From Mycoplasmatota bacterium (GTDB lineage Bacteria > Bacillota_I > Bacilli_A > Izemoplasmatales > Izemoplasmataceae), in assembly GCA_030641535.1 (NCBI GenBank), contig DAOWHG010000101.1, positions 1 to 12,552 of the forward strand: 12,552 bases of DNA, given 5' to 3'. Below are positions 7,233 to 12,552 of this stretch, piece after piece. The notes beneath the pieces are model-generated. The model saw nothing but the letters and a program-made list of their open reading frames with translations, did not search any database and had not been told where the DNA came from. The position numbers were made by a program, and so were the translations under genes. Numbering within the stretch: position 1 is the stretch's first letter; each line of letters begins with the position of its first letter.

Positions 7233-7254
7233 TGTTATAATAATTTTAGGTGAT
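7233..7254 (+). promoter_or_regulatory. Extended -10 promoter and ribosome site of the RdhA-like operon
   Basis: TGTTATAAT at 7233-7241 is an extended -10 element. TTGAAA at 7211-7216, in the loop of the preceding hairpin, would be a -35 with a long 19-base spacer. Transcription would start near 7248, right at the AGGTGAT ribosome site (7248-7254), leaving about ten bases of leader. Confidence 0.55.
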
Positions 7255-7258
7255 TTCG

Positions 7259-8347
7259 ATGAAGAAATATGATGAAAGAGAAACTTTGTTTTCTCGTATA
7301 GACTTAAAAAAAGGTACTAAAGAGTTTAAGGAATTTTATGAGAAGAATCCTGAACTACTTGAAACGGATGATCCTCTAAGAGGCGTTTCTTTTAGACCTA
7401 AAATAAAAAAAGATGACAACTTTAAAAAGTTGTTTTTTCCCTTGATTGAAAATAATAAATTATTTATCAAGTCCTTACATGAAATAGTTGATAATTTTCA
7501 AGTTAGTAAGAAAATAGATATTGAGAAATCATATACTAAAAATATTAAAGAAATAACTAAGTATTATGGAGCAACTGATGTAGGAATAACTAAACTTGAC
7601 GATTTGTCATTTTATTCTCATCATGGAGGGTTAAGTGAATCAATTGAGTACAATAATTATAATGAAGAAATAAAGTCTGTATATAATACTGCGATTGTTT
7701 TTTTGATTGAAATGGATAGAGAGATGATAAACAGAGCTCCTCACTTTGAAGAGTTATTAGCTACTGAAGAAGCATATCTAAAAATTGCTCAAGTTGGAGC
7801 TAGGCTTGCTATTTATCTTAAATCATTAGGGCACGATGCATTTATGAATAGCTCTGAAAAATATTTAGCTCCTTTAGTTCCTCTTGCTTATGACGCTGGT
7901 CTTGGTGAAATAGGAATAAGCAATCATTTAGTAACTTTGAAATATGGAGATAATGTGAGAATTGGAGCTGTCTTTACTAATTTAGAATTAGAAGAAGATC
8001 ATCCAATTGATTTTGGATTAAAAGAATTTTGTAAACATTGCGCTTTATGTTTAATTAATTGTCCAACTTTCGCAATTAGTCATATTCCTAGAATTGTGAA
8101 TGGCAGACAGTTTTATAAATTTAGAGACGATAAGTGTTACGAAATGTGGACTAAATCGGGGACAGACTGTGGTGTTTGTATTCAAAGTTGTCCGTTTACT
8201 CAAGGTGTGGATTTTGAAAAAGTATCAAAGATGAAAGATGATCCTCTTATGATGGATGAGATACTAAAAGAACATTTAGAAACACATGGTAGAAGAAAAT
8301 ACACAAAAGAGGAATTAAGCATTTTGAAACTTAATGGTGAAGAGTAA
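7259..8347 (+). CDS. Reductive-dehalogenase-like (RdhA/QueG superfamily) corrinoid Fe-S protein, cytoplasmic
   Basis: A 362-residue protein that looks like the catalytic core of RdhA reductive dehalogenases: a cobamide-binding nitroreductase-like domain followed by two [4Fe-4S] clusters. Matches to the family pattern include GATDVGITKLD (104-114), PLAYDAGLGEIG (208-219), VRIGAVFTNLEL (233-244) and HPIDFGLKEFC (248-258). Clusters are bound by C258-x2-C261-x2-C264-x3-C268-P and by C293, then C304-x2-C307-x3-C311-P within SGTDCGVCIQSCP. Y173 (TEEAY) may align with the RdhA catalytic tyrosine, but this needs an alignment. It has no Tat signal and no RdhB-like anchor next to it, so it is cytoplasmic and not a classic respiratory enzyme. 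It lacks the C-terminal HEAT-like part of QueG. ATG 7259 is preferred to the in-frame GTG 7250 because that GTG lies within the AGGTGAT ribosome site. The substrate is unknown. Confidence 0.78.
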   Translation: MKKYDERETLFSRIDLKKGTKEFKEFYEKNPELLETDDPLRGVSFRPKIKKDDNFKKLFFPLIENNKLFIKSLHEIVDNFQVSKKIDIEKSYTKNIKEITKYYGATDVGITKLDDLSFYSHHGGLSESIEYNNYNEEIKSVYNTAIVFLIEMDREMINRAPHFEELLATEEAYLKIAQVGARLAIYLKSLGHDAFMNSSEKYLAPLVPLAYDAGLGEIGISNHLVTLKYGDNVRIGAVFTNLELEEDHPIDFGLKEFCKHCALCLINCPTFAISHIPRIVNGRQFYKFRDDKCYEMWTKSGTDCGVCIQSCPFTQGVDFEKVSKMKDDPLMMDEILKEHLETHGRRKYTKEELSILKLNGEE

Positions 8348-8577
8348 TGGTTGAAATAGATATTCATGGATATACAGAACAGGATGCCGTTAAGTTACTT
8401 GAAAGATTTATTGTAAGTTGCAGTAATGATATAAAACAGATATTAGTGATTCACGGGTACCATTCAGGAAATGTATTAAAAGATATGGTTAGAAACTCTA
8501 ATAAGCTTAGAAGTAAGAGAATTAGAAGAAGAAAACCAACAATGAATCAAGGAGAAACAATATTAGAACTATATTAG
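8347..8577 (+). CDS. Stand-alone Smr domain protein
   Basis: A 76-residue protein made of little more than one Smr (small MutS-related) domain. It shows the opening DIHGYT motif (residues 5-10) and a second HGYHSG motif (36-41) in place of the common HGxGxG. In other proteins Smr domains nick or cleave DNA or RNA, for example mRNA during ribosome rescue, or bind nucleic acid; here the substrate is unknown. The C-terminal half is rich in Lys/Arg (SKRIRRRKP), which fits nucleic acid binding. Its ATG overlaps the stop of the RdhA-like gene (TAATG), so the two are probably translationally coupled. At the lower size limit for the domain, it may work as a partner subunit. Confidence 0.78.
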   Translation: MVEIDIHGYTEQDAVKLLERFIVSCSNDIKQILVIHGYHSGNVLKDMVRNSNKLRSKRIRRRKPTMNQGETILELY

Positions 8578-8589
8578 AGGTGAAGAGAA

Positions 8590-8952
8590 ATGAAGAAACA
8601 ATCTCCAATTTATTTATTTGTTATTCTAATTTCCTTAACAGTCACAGGATTTGCATTTTTTGTGATTTCTATTAATTTAGGATCTTTGGCTTATATTCTT
8701 CCAATAGCTTTAACTATTTTAGTATTTGGCTTTTTTATGTATATTGCAAAAGCAATAAACACTTCTCATTTTGAACAGAGATTGAAAATCAAAATGATGT
8801 GTCCATACTGTAAAGAAGAAATTGATGCACAAAGCGAGTTTTGCCCTAAATGTGGTGTTAATCTTAATGATAAAGTAGAATGCGACTACTGTGGACATAT
8901 GAATCCTATTGACGCTCCATCATGTCAAAACTGTAAAGCTAACTTGAAATAG
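8590..8952 (+). CDS. Small membrane protein with cytosolic double zinc ribbon (trio member 1)
   Basis: A 120-residue protein of unknown function. Two hydrophobic helices (about 7-28 and 33-53) form a membrane hairpin, then a short charged linker leads to two zinc ribbons: C71/C74 with C85/C88 and C98/C101 with C112/C115. Both ribbons have the spacing CxxC-x10-CxxC and sequences such as CPYC, CPKC and CDYC, typical of the DZR or zinc-ribbon_2 group. With the positive linker after helix 2, the ribbons should face the cytoplasm. The AGGTGAAG ribosome site overlaps the region just after the Smr stop. Two proteins of the same design follow at once, so this looks like a tandem paralogue set. Possible roles are a membrane adaptor or a metal or redox sensor; the sequence does not decide. 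Confidence 0.8.
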   Translation: MKKQSPIYLFVILISLTVTGFAFFVISINLGSLAYILPIALTILVFGFFMYIAKAINTSHFEQRLKIKMMCPYCKEEIDAQSEFCPKCGVNLNDKVECDYCGHMNPIDAPSCQNCKANLK

Positions 8953-8960
8953 GTGATGTT

Positions 8961-9371
8961 ATGAATGTTAAAAAAATTGTAACTATTAAGTTAATCGTGA
9001 TATTGATTATCAGTGATATATTTCTTGTTTTTGGACAGGATCTTGTTGGAGAATATATTTACATTTTCGCAATGATGGCAATATTATCTGGGTGTTCATT
9101 AATCATTATGTTAATAGTGAATAGAAAAAATAACAGTATTACTACAGAGAAAGTGGATGTGGATTATCTTATAGAGCCAGAAGACTTAAAAGAGATGAAA
9201 ATATGTAATATATGTAATACTCCAAATAATATAAAAGCAAGTTATTGTAAAAAATGTAATAACAATTTAAAAGACATTGTTTGTCCAATTTGTAAGACTG
9301 TGAATTTATTTGATCAAAAGTATTGTAGTAACTGCGATACTATCTTACAAAATGAAAAGAGGCACTTATGA
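8961..9371 (+). CDS. Small membrane protein with cytosolic double zinc ribbon (trio member 2)
   Basis: A 136-residue relative of the preceding gene with the same plan: two membrane helices (about 7-25 and 32-53), a longer linker (54-80) rich in acidic residues, and two zinc ribbons at C82/C85 with C96/C99 and C108/C111 with C122/C125, again all CxxC-x10-CxxC. The AGGTGAT ribosome site at 8951-8957 overlaps the stop codon of the preceding gene. The TGA stop overlaps the next ATG (ATGA), giving likely translational coupling. Sequence outside the cysteines has drifted far from its neighbour, so the duplication is old or only the fold is shared. Function is unknown. Confidence 0.78.
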   Translation: MNVKKIVTIKLIVILIISDIFLVFGQDLVGEYIYIFAMMAILSGCSLIIMLIVNRKNNSITTEKVDVDYLIEPEDLKEMKICNICNTPNNIKASYCKKCNNNLKDIVCPICKTVNLFDQKYCSNCDTILQNEKRHL

Positions 9372-9703
9372 AAAATTATAGATTAGTAATAATAGTTGGG
9401 TACCTTACTTCTTTTATAGGTGTATCTGTGATGTTGTTATCATATTTTAGAGAATCACTATTGATATTTTTTATTGGGTGTGTACTTGTTTTAATAGGAG
9501 TTGTCTTAATTATTACTCTAATGTCTCTCAATCTTTTTGTTAAAGATAAAAAACTAGAAATAGAAAAACTTAGACAAATGGGACTAACGATTGTTGTGTG
9601 TAAGCACTGCTTTAAGGAGAATGTTTTAGAAGATAAATATTGTATTTATTGTGGAGAAAGTCTAATTAATGATATAGAGGATTCACAAGAAGAAAATAGT
9701 TAG
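9368..9703 (+). CDS. Small membrane protein with single zinc ribbon (trio member 3)
   Basis: A 111-residue third member of the set. Two membrane helices (about 6-26 and 30-53) with a very short turn are followed by a Lys/Glu-rich stretch (59-69) that may be helical, and then one zinc ribbon, C78/C81 with C92/C95, again CxxC-x10-CxxC. The tail is acidic (DIEDSQEEN). Compared with the two genes before it, one ribbon is missing: the protein ends where a second would begin, and the C-terminus shows no frameshift remnant. It overlaps trio member 2 by four bases (ATGA) and is the last gene before a strong terminator. Function is unknown; coupling suggests a fixed-ratio complex. Confidence 0.76.
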   Translation: MKNYRLVIIVGYLTSFIGVSVMLLSYFRESLLIFFIGCVLVLIGVVLIITLMSLNLFVKDKKLEIEKLRQMGLTIVVCKHCFKENVLEDKYCIYCGESLINDIEDSQEENS

Positions 9704-9712
9704 AAATTACAC

Positions 9713-9742
9713 AGAGATGTTCGCTGGCGAACATCTTTTTTT
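9713..9742 (+). terminator. Intrinsic terminator of the RdhA-like/zinc-ribbon operon
   Basis: AGATGTTCGC (9715-9724) pairs with GCGAACATCT (9727-9736) to give a stem of nine to ten base pairs with a tight CTGG tetraloop, followed by a run of T to 9742. This is a textbook terminator shortly after the last zinc-ribbon gene. Confidence 0.92.
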
Positions 9743-9758
9743 ATTGAATAATAAATTA

Positions 9759-9786
9759 TTGTTAAAAAAGATTTTTTTGATATAAT
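9759..9786 (+). promoter_or_regulatory. Promoter of the flavodoxin-Nfn operon
   Basis: TTGTTA at 9759-9764, a 16-base spacer and TATAAT at 9781-9786 form a sigma-A promoter. The TG at 9778-9779 makes it an extended -10 as well. Transcription would start near 9793, giving a leader of about 29 bases with an AGGAGTGAT ribosome site before ATG 9822. Confidence 0.75.
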
Positions 9787-9821
9787 ATTTAAGTAGAGTA
9801 TATAAATAGGAGTGATAACTT

Positions 9822-10256
9822 ATGAAGGCTATAATCTTTTTTTCAATGAGTAAAAAGCAAAGATCTAGAAATATTGCAATGCAAATAGAGGGAGATCATT
9901 TTGAAATAGTAAATCAAGATAAGGCTATTAAGTTTGCGGTTTTTCAAATGTTTTATTATGGATATAAAACAGTTGTGAAAAAGGAAGTTAAGTTTCAATC
10001 TCCTAATATTGATTTTGATAAATACAATGAGATTGTTCTTGTTTCTCCCGTTTGGGCAGGAAAAGCAAATATTTTTATGGTTCAATATCTGGCCAAAAAT
10101 AGATTTATGAATAAAGAAGTTACAATTATAGGATCATCAATGGGAGAGAATAAAAATTACTTTAAGAGTTTTGATAACTTGATTGATGAATCAAACAGAG
10201 TAGTAGAACATATTTCTTATATTAAAGGTTCTAAAGCTTTTGACAGAAAGGTGTAA
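9822..10256 (+). CDS. Flavodoxin-like protein with atypical phosphate loop
   Basis: A 144-residue single-domain protein with a flavodoxin-like fold. It opens with strand MKAIIFFS and later shows EIVLVSPVWAGKANIF (70-85), the flavodoxin pattern near the flavin, and strand VTIIGSS (100-106). The phosphate-binding loop, usually (S/T)xTGNT, reads SMSKKQRS here, so FMN binding would be unusual or absent. It is the first gene of an operon with NfnA (two bases downstream) and NfnB, which suggests that it is an electron carrier for, or a regulator or assembly partner of, the Nfn complex. It is of normal length and has no frameshift. The fold is fairly certain; cofactor and role are inferred. Confidence 0.7.
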   Translation: MKAIIFFSMSKKQRSRNIAMQIEGDHFEIVNQDKAIKFAVFQMFYYGYKTVVKKEVKFQSPNIDFDKYNEIVLVSPVWAGKANIFMVQYLAKNRFMNKEVTIIGSSMGENKNYFKSFDNLIDESNRVVEHISYIKGSKAFDRKV

Positions 10257-10258
10257 TT

Positions 10259-11074
10259 ATGTATAAAATACTTAAAAAAGAAATCTTGAATAAAGATATT
10301 GATTTGATGGTTGTACATGCTCCATTGGTTGCTAAGAATGCATTGCCTGGACACTTTATTATCTTAAGAGTGGATGACATGGGTGAAAGAATACCTTTAA
10401 CTATTGTTGAAATTGATGGAGAAAATGTTTCGATTATCTATCAAAAACTAGGGTACTCAACGACTCTTCTTGGAAAATTAAATGTTGGAGATGAAATTGC
10501 GGATTTTGTAGGACCTTTAGGAAAAGCAGCTCATATAAGAGATGTAAAAAGTGTGTTAGGTATTGCTGGTGGCGTAGGCGCAGCTCCTTTACTTCCACAA
10601 TTAAGAGAATATAGTAGATTAGGTGTTAAAGTTGATTTAGTAATTGGTGCTAGAAATAAAGAGTATTTAATTCTAGTCGATAAATATAAAAAATATTGTG
10701 ACAATATTTATATTGCCACTGATGATGGTTCTATGGGAACAAAAGGATTTGTAACTGATGTTCTAACAGAATTATATAAAGAGAAAAAATACGATCATAC
10801 GATCGCTATTGGTCCTCTTGTAATGATGAAGTATGTTGTTTTATTAAACAAAAAATACAATCTTTCAACAGATGTATCTTTAAATCCTATAATGATTGAT
10901 GGTACAGGGATGTGTGGTAATTGCCGCGTGACAATTGATGGCAAAACATTCTTTGCATGTATTGATGGTCCTGATTTTCCTGGTGAAGGAGTGAATTTTG
11001 ATGAGCTTATAGCTCGTCAAGATTACTATAAAGAAGAAGAGCATATCTGTAATTTAAGGTTGGTGAAAAAATGA
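10259..11074 (+). CDS. nfnA: Nfn small subunit: FAD/NAD(H)-binding [2Fe-2S] protein
   Basis: Small subunit of the NADH-dependent reduced ferredoxin:NADP+ oxidoreductase, which by flavin-based electron bifurcation reversibly links NADH, NADPH and ferredoxin. The 271 residues resemble ferredoxin-NADP+ reductase and the PyrK-type subunit: FAD-binding RIPLT (44-48), NAD-binding GIAGGVGAAP (101-110), and the [2Fe-2S] site DGTGMCGNC with D214, C219, C222 and C234. The Asp five residues before the first Cys matches the unusual Asp ligand described for Thermotoga NfnA. The next gene is the matching large subunit and overlaps by four bases (ATGA), which separates it from PyrK, where pyrD would be expected. 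Related sulfide dehydrogenase (SudB-like) naming is possible, since Nfn and Sud share this architecture. Confidence 0.88.
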   Translation: MYKILKKEILNKDIDLMVVHAPLVAKNALPGHFIILRVDDMGERIPLTIVEIDGENVSIIYQKLGYSTTLLGKLNVGDEIADFVGPLGKAAHIRDVKSVLGIAGGVGAAPLLPQLREYSRLGVKVDLVIGARNKEYLILVDKYKKYCDNIYIATDDGSMGTKGFVTDVLTELYKEKKYDHTIAIGPLVMMKYVVLLNKKYNLSTDVSLNPIMIDGTGMCGNCRVTIDGKTFFACIDGPDFPGEGVNFDELIARQDYYKEEEHICNLRLVKK

Positions 11075-12453
11075 AAGGTCCAAGAGTTGTGATGCCTGTA
11101 TTAGATAAGGTTGAAAGAAGAACAAACTTTGAAGAAGTAGCTTGTGGATATTCATTAGAGGAAGCACAATTAGAAGCTTCAAGATGTTTAGATTGTAAAA
11201 ATCCTCGTTGTGTACCAGCTTGTCCTGTAGCTATTAATATTCCTAAATTTATTGGAGAATTAATAGAAGGAGATTTAGATGAAGCGTATTATACGATTTA
11301 TGATGCGAACATTCTTCCCTCAGTTTGCGGTAGAGTTTGCCCACAAGAAAAACAATGTGAACAAGCTTGTATCGTAGGAATAAAGGGAGACCCGGTATCA
11401 ATTGGTGCATTAGAAAGATTTTTAGGAGATTATTCTTTAGAAAATGATGTTCTAAGAGAAACTAAAATTAATGAAAATGGTATCAAAGTAGGAATTGTAG
11501 GTAGTGGTCCAGCCGGACTTGCTAATGCAGCTGAAATGAGAAGAATGGGATATAGTGTTGATATATTTGAAGCACTTCATGATTTTGGAGGAGTTTTAAA
11601 ATATGGAATACCTGATTTCAGATTACCAAAAGATATTGTTACTACAGAAATTGATCGATTAAGAGATATGGGTGTTAAATTCCATAAAAATGTAGTTATT
11701 GGTAAATCCATAACGATTGATCAAATGATGAATGAAGAAGGCTTTCAATCACTATTTTTAGGTAGTGGTGCGGGACTTCCAAGTCCTTTAGGAGTACCTG
11801 GTGAAAACTTAAGCGGAATCTATTATGCTAATGAATTCCTTACAAGAGTTAACTTAATGAAATCACATAAATTCCCTGAATCTGCGACACCTGTTAGAAT
11901 AGGTGATAGAGTTGCTGTAGTGGGTGGAGGAAATGTAGCAATGGATGCTGCTAGAACTGCTAAGAGACTTGGAGCTAAAGAAGTCTTTATCTTATATCGT
12001 AGAGACATGAATGCTTTACCTGCTAGACTTGAAGAAATACATCACGCAATTGAAGAGGATATTGATTTTAGATTGTTACGTAATCCTGTTGAGTTTACTG
12101 GTGAAAATTATCGTTTGAAACAAGTTAGATGTGAAATCATGGAACTTGGAGAAGAAGATAAATCTGGTAGAAGAAGACCAATGCCTACTAATGTTTTTGA
12201 AACTTTTGATCTTGATTCTTGTATAATTTCAATAGGACAAAGACCTAATCCGATTCTTAAAGAATCTGAAGCTAATCTAGAAGTAGATCAATGGGGTAGA
12301 ATCGTCACTGATAATCATCAAACATCTATTCCTGGTGTATTTGCTGGTGGAGATGTTGTTAGTGGTGCTGCGACTGTAATTTTAGCTATGGGAGCAGGAA
12401 AAGATGCATCTATTGAAATGGATAAATATATTAAAGCAAAGCAAAGTGAATAA
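11071..12453 (+). CDS. nfnB: Nfn large subunit: bifurcating FAD/NADPH and [4Fe-4S] protein, GltD-like
   Basis: Large subunit partnering the preceding gene; it carries the bifurcating FAD, binds NADP(H) and passes electrons to ferredoxin. The N-terminal domain has eight cysteines for two [4Fe-4S] clusters: C39, C42, C47, C51 and C86, C90, C96, C100. Then come FAD-binding GIVGSGPAGL (141-150), the NADPH-binding VAVVGGGNVAMD (281-292) with YRRD following, and a C-terminal GVFAGGDVV motif. At 460 residues it is complete and close in length to known NfnB. The fold is shared with the glutamate synthase small subunit (GltD), and automatic naming often says so, but no glutamate synthase large subunit is present and the NfnA partner decides the call. 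Start ATG 11071 has GGTGA upstream and overlaps the previous stop. Confidence 0.9.
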   Translation: MKGPRVVMPVLDKVERRTNFEEVACGYSLEEAQLEASRCLDCKNPRCVPACPVAINIPKFIGELIEGDLDEAYYTIYDANILPSVCGRVCPQEKQCEQACIVGIKGDPVSIGALERFLGDYSLENDVLRETKINENGIKVGIVGSGPAGLANAAEMRRMGYSVDIFEALHDFGGVLKYGIPDFRLPKDIVTTEIDRLRDMGVKFHKNVVIGKSITIDQMMNEEGFQSLFLGSGAGLPSPLGVPGENLSGIYYANEFLTRVNLMKSHKFPESATPVRIGDRVAVVGGGNVAMDAARTAKRLGAKEVFILYRRDMNALPARLEEIHHAIEEDIDFRLLRNPVEFTGENYRLKQVRCEIMELGEEDKSGRRRPMPTNVFETFDLDSCIISIGQRPNPILKESEANLEVDQWGRIVTDNHQTSIPGVFAGGDVVSGAATVILAMGAGKDASIEMDKYIKAKQSE

Positions 12454-12468
12454 CTTTGATTTTATTAA

Positions 12469-12541
12469 TTGACAAAACTCTAAAAAAAAAATAATTGATT
12501 TTATATAATTTTTTGATATTCAAAATAAATTTTGTGGAGGT
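12469..12541 (+). promoter_or_regulatory. Promoter region and ribosome site for the next gene
   Basis: Three partial promoter signals are seen: TTGACA at 12469-12474 with no well-placed -10, TATAAT at 12504-12509 with no good -35, and TTGATT (12495-12500) 16 bases before TATTCA (12517-12522), which has an upstream TG. Which one is used cannot be decided. GTGGAGGT at 12534-12541 is a strong ribosome site. No clear hairpin terminator is seen between 12454 and this region. Confidence 0.45.
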
Positions 12542-12545
12542 AAAT

Positions 12546-12552
12546 ATGTCAA
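12546..12552 (+). CDS. Start of a further gene, cut by the window edge
   Basis: ATG TCA A follows the GTGGAGGT ribosome site by four bases. Only two complete codons (Met-Ser) are visible, so the product cannot be named. Confidence 0.55.

Noticed and set aside
7250..7258. GTG start at 7250 for the RdhA-like gene
   Set aside because: This GTG is part of the AGGTGAT ribosome site serving ATG 7259.
7259..8347. Epoxyqueuosine reductase (QueG)
   Set aside because: The motifs DAGLGEIG, HPIDFG and SGTDCGVCIQSCP and the N-terminal layout fit RdhA better, and the QueG C-terminal repeat region is missing.
9843..10085. Minus-strand 80-codon ORF inside the flavodoxin gene
   Set aside because: It is wholly antisense to a coding region with family motifs and has no supporting signal.
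10259..11074. Dihydroorotate dehydrogenase electron transfer subunit (pyrK)
   Set aside because: There is no pyrD or other pyrimidine gene next to it; the overlap with nfnB and the DGTGMCGNC site fit NfnA.
11823..12008. Minus-strand 61-codon ORF inside nfnB
   Set aside because: It is antisense to the conserved NADPH-binding region and has no independent evidence.
11071..12453. Glutamate synthase small subunit (gltD)
   Set aside because: No large subunit is nearby and the adjacent NfnA-type subunit with the Asp/Cys3 site indicates Nfn.

Overview
The window is AT-rich DNA from a low-GC bacterium, with nearly every gene on the + strand in tightly packed operons. Shine-Dalgarno sites of the AGGTGAT/AGGAGG type, a T-box leader, extended -10 promoters and anaerobe-type redox enzymes point to a low-GC Bacillota or a close relative (Mycoplasmatota/Izemoplasma/Acholeplasma-like), probably living without oxygen. 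This placement is inferred from style and gene content, not from a marker gene. TGA appears to be a normal stop: two genes end with it, both in ATGA overlaps.

Layout. (1) 1-697: a zinc-knuckle SAM methyltransferase, possibly cut at its 5' end, closed by a strong hairpin terminator. (2) 697-5635: an operon opened by an extended -10 promoter. It holds a Cas4/RecB-like nuclease fused to a DinG/XPD-type Fe-S helicase, an APH-fold kinase, an SPL-like radical SAM protein whose C-terminus carries a sliding-clamp-binding peptide (QLSLF), and a lipoprotein cyclophilin. (3) 5625-7229: a sigma-A promoter whose -35 lies inside the last codons of the cyclophilin gene drives a tryptophan T-box leader (specifier UGG), a three-residue leader ORF (Met-Gly-Pro-UGA) with a very good ribosome site, and a lone trpB without trpA. 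(4) 7233-9742: an operon with a cytoplasmic reductive-dehalogenase-like corrinoid/Fe-S protein, a stand-alone Smr domain, and three consecutive small membrane proteins with cytosolic zinc ribbons, ended by a strong terminator. (5) 9759-12453: an operon with a degenerate flavodoxin followed by the two subunits of an NfnAB-type electron-bifurcating NADH/ferredoxin:NADP+ oxidoreductase. (6) 12454-12552: a promoter region and the first codons of a further gene.

How the parts work together. Operon 2 looks like DNA maintenance or repair (nuclease-helicase plus a predicted clamp-tethered radical SAM enzyme). The trpB unit is probably induced when tRNA-Trp is uncharged and would make tryptophan from indole and serine if no trpA exists elsewhere. 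Operons 4 and 5 suggest low-potential electron chemistry: Nfn links NADH, NADPH and ferredoxin, and both the flavodoxin and the RdhA-like protein could use low-potential electrons. The least explained parts are the zinc-ribbon membrane trio, the RdhA-like enzyme and the MGP leader ORF.
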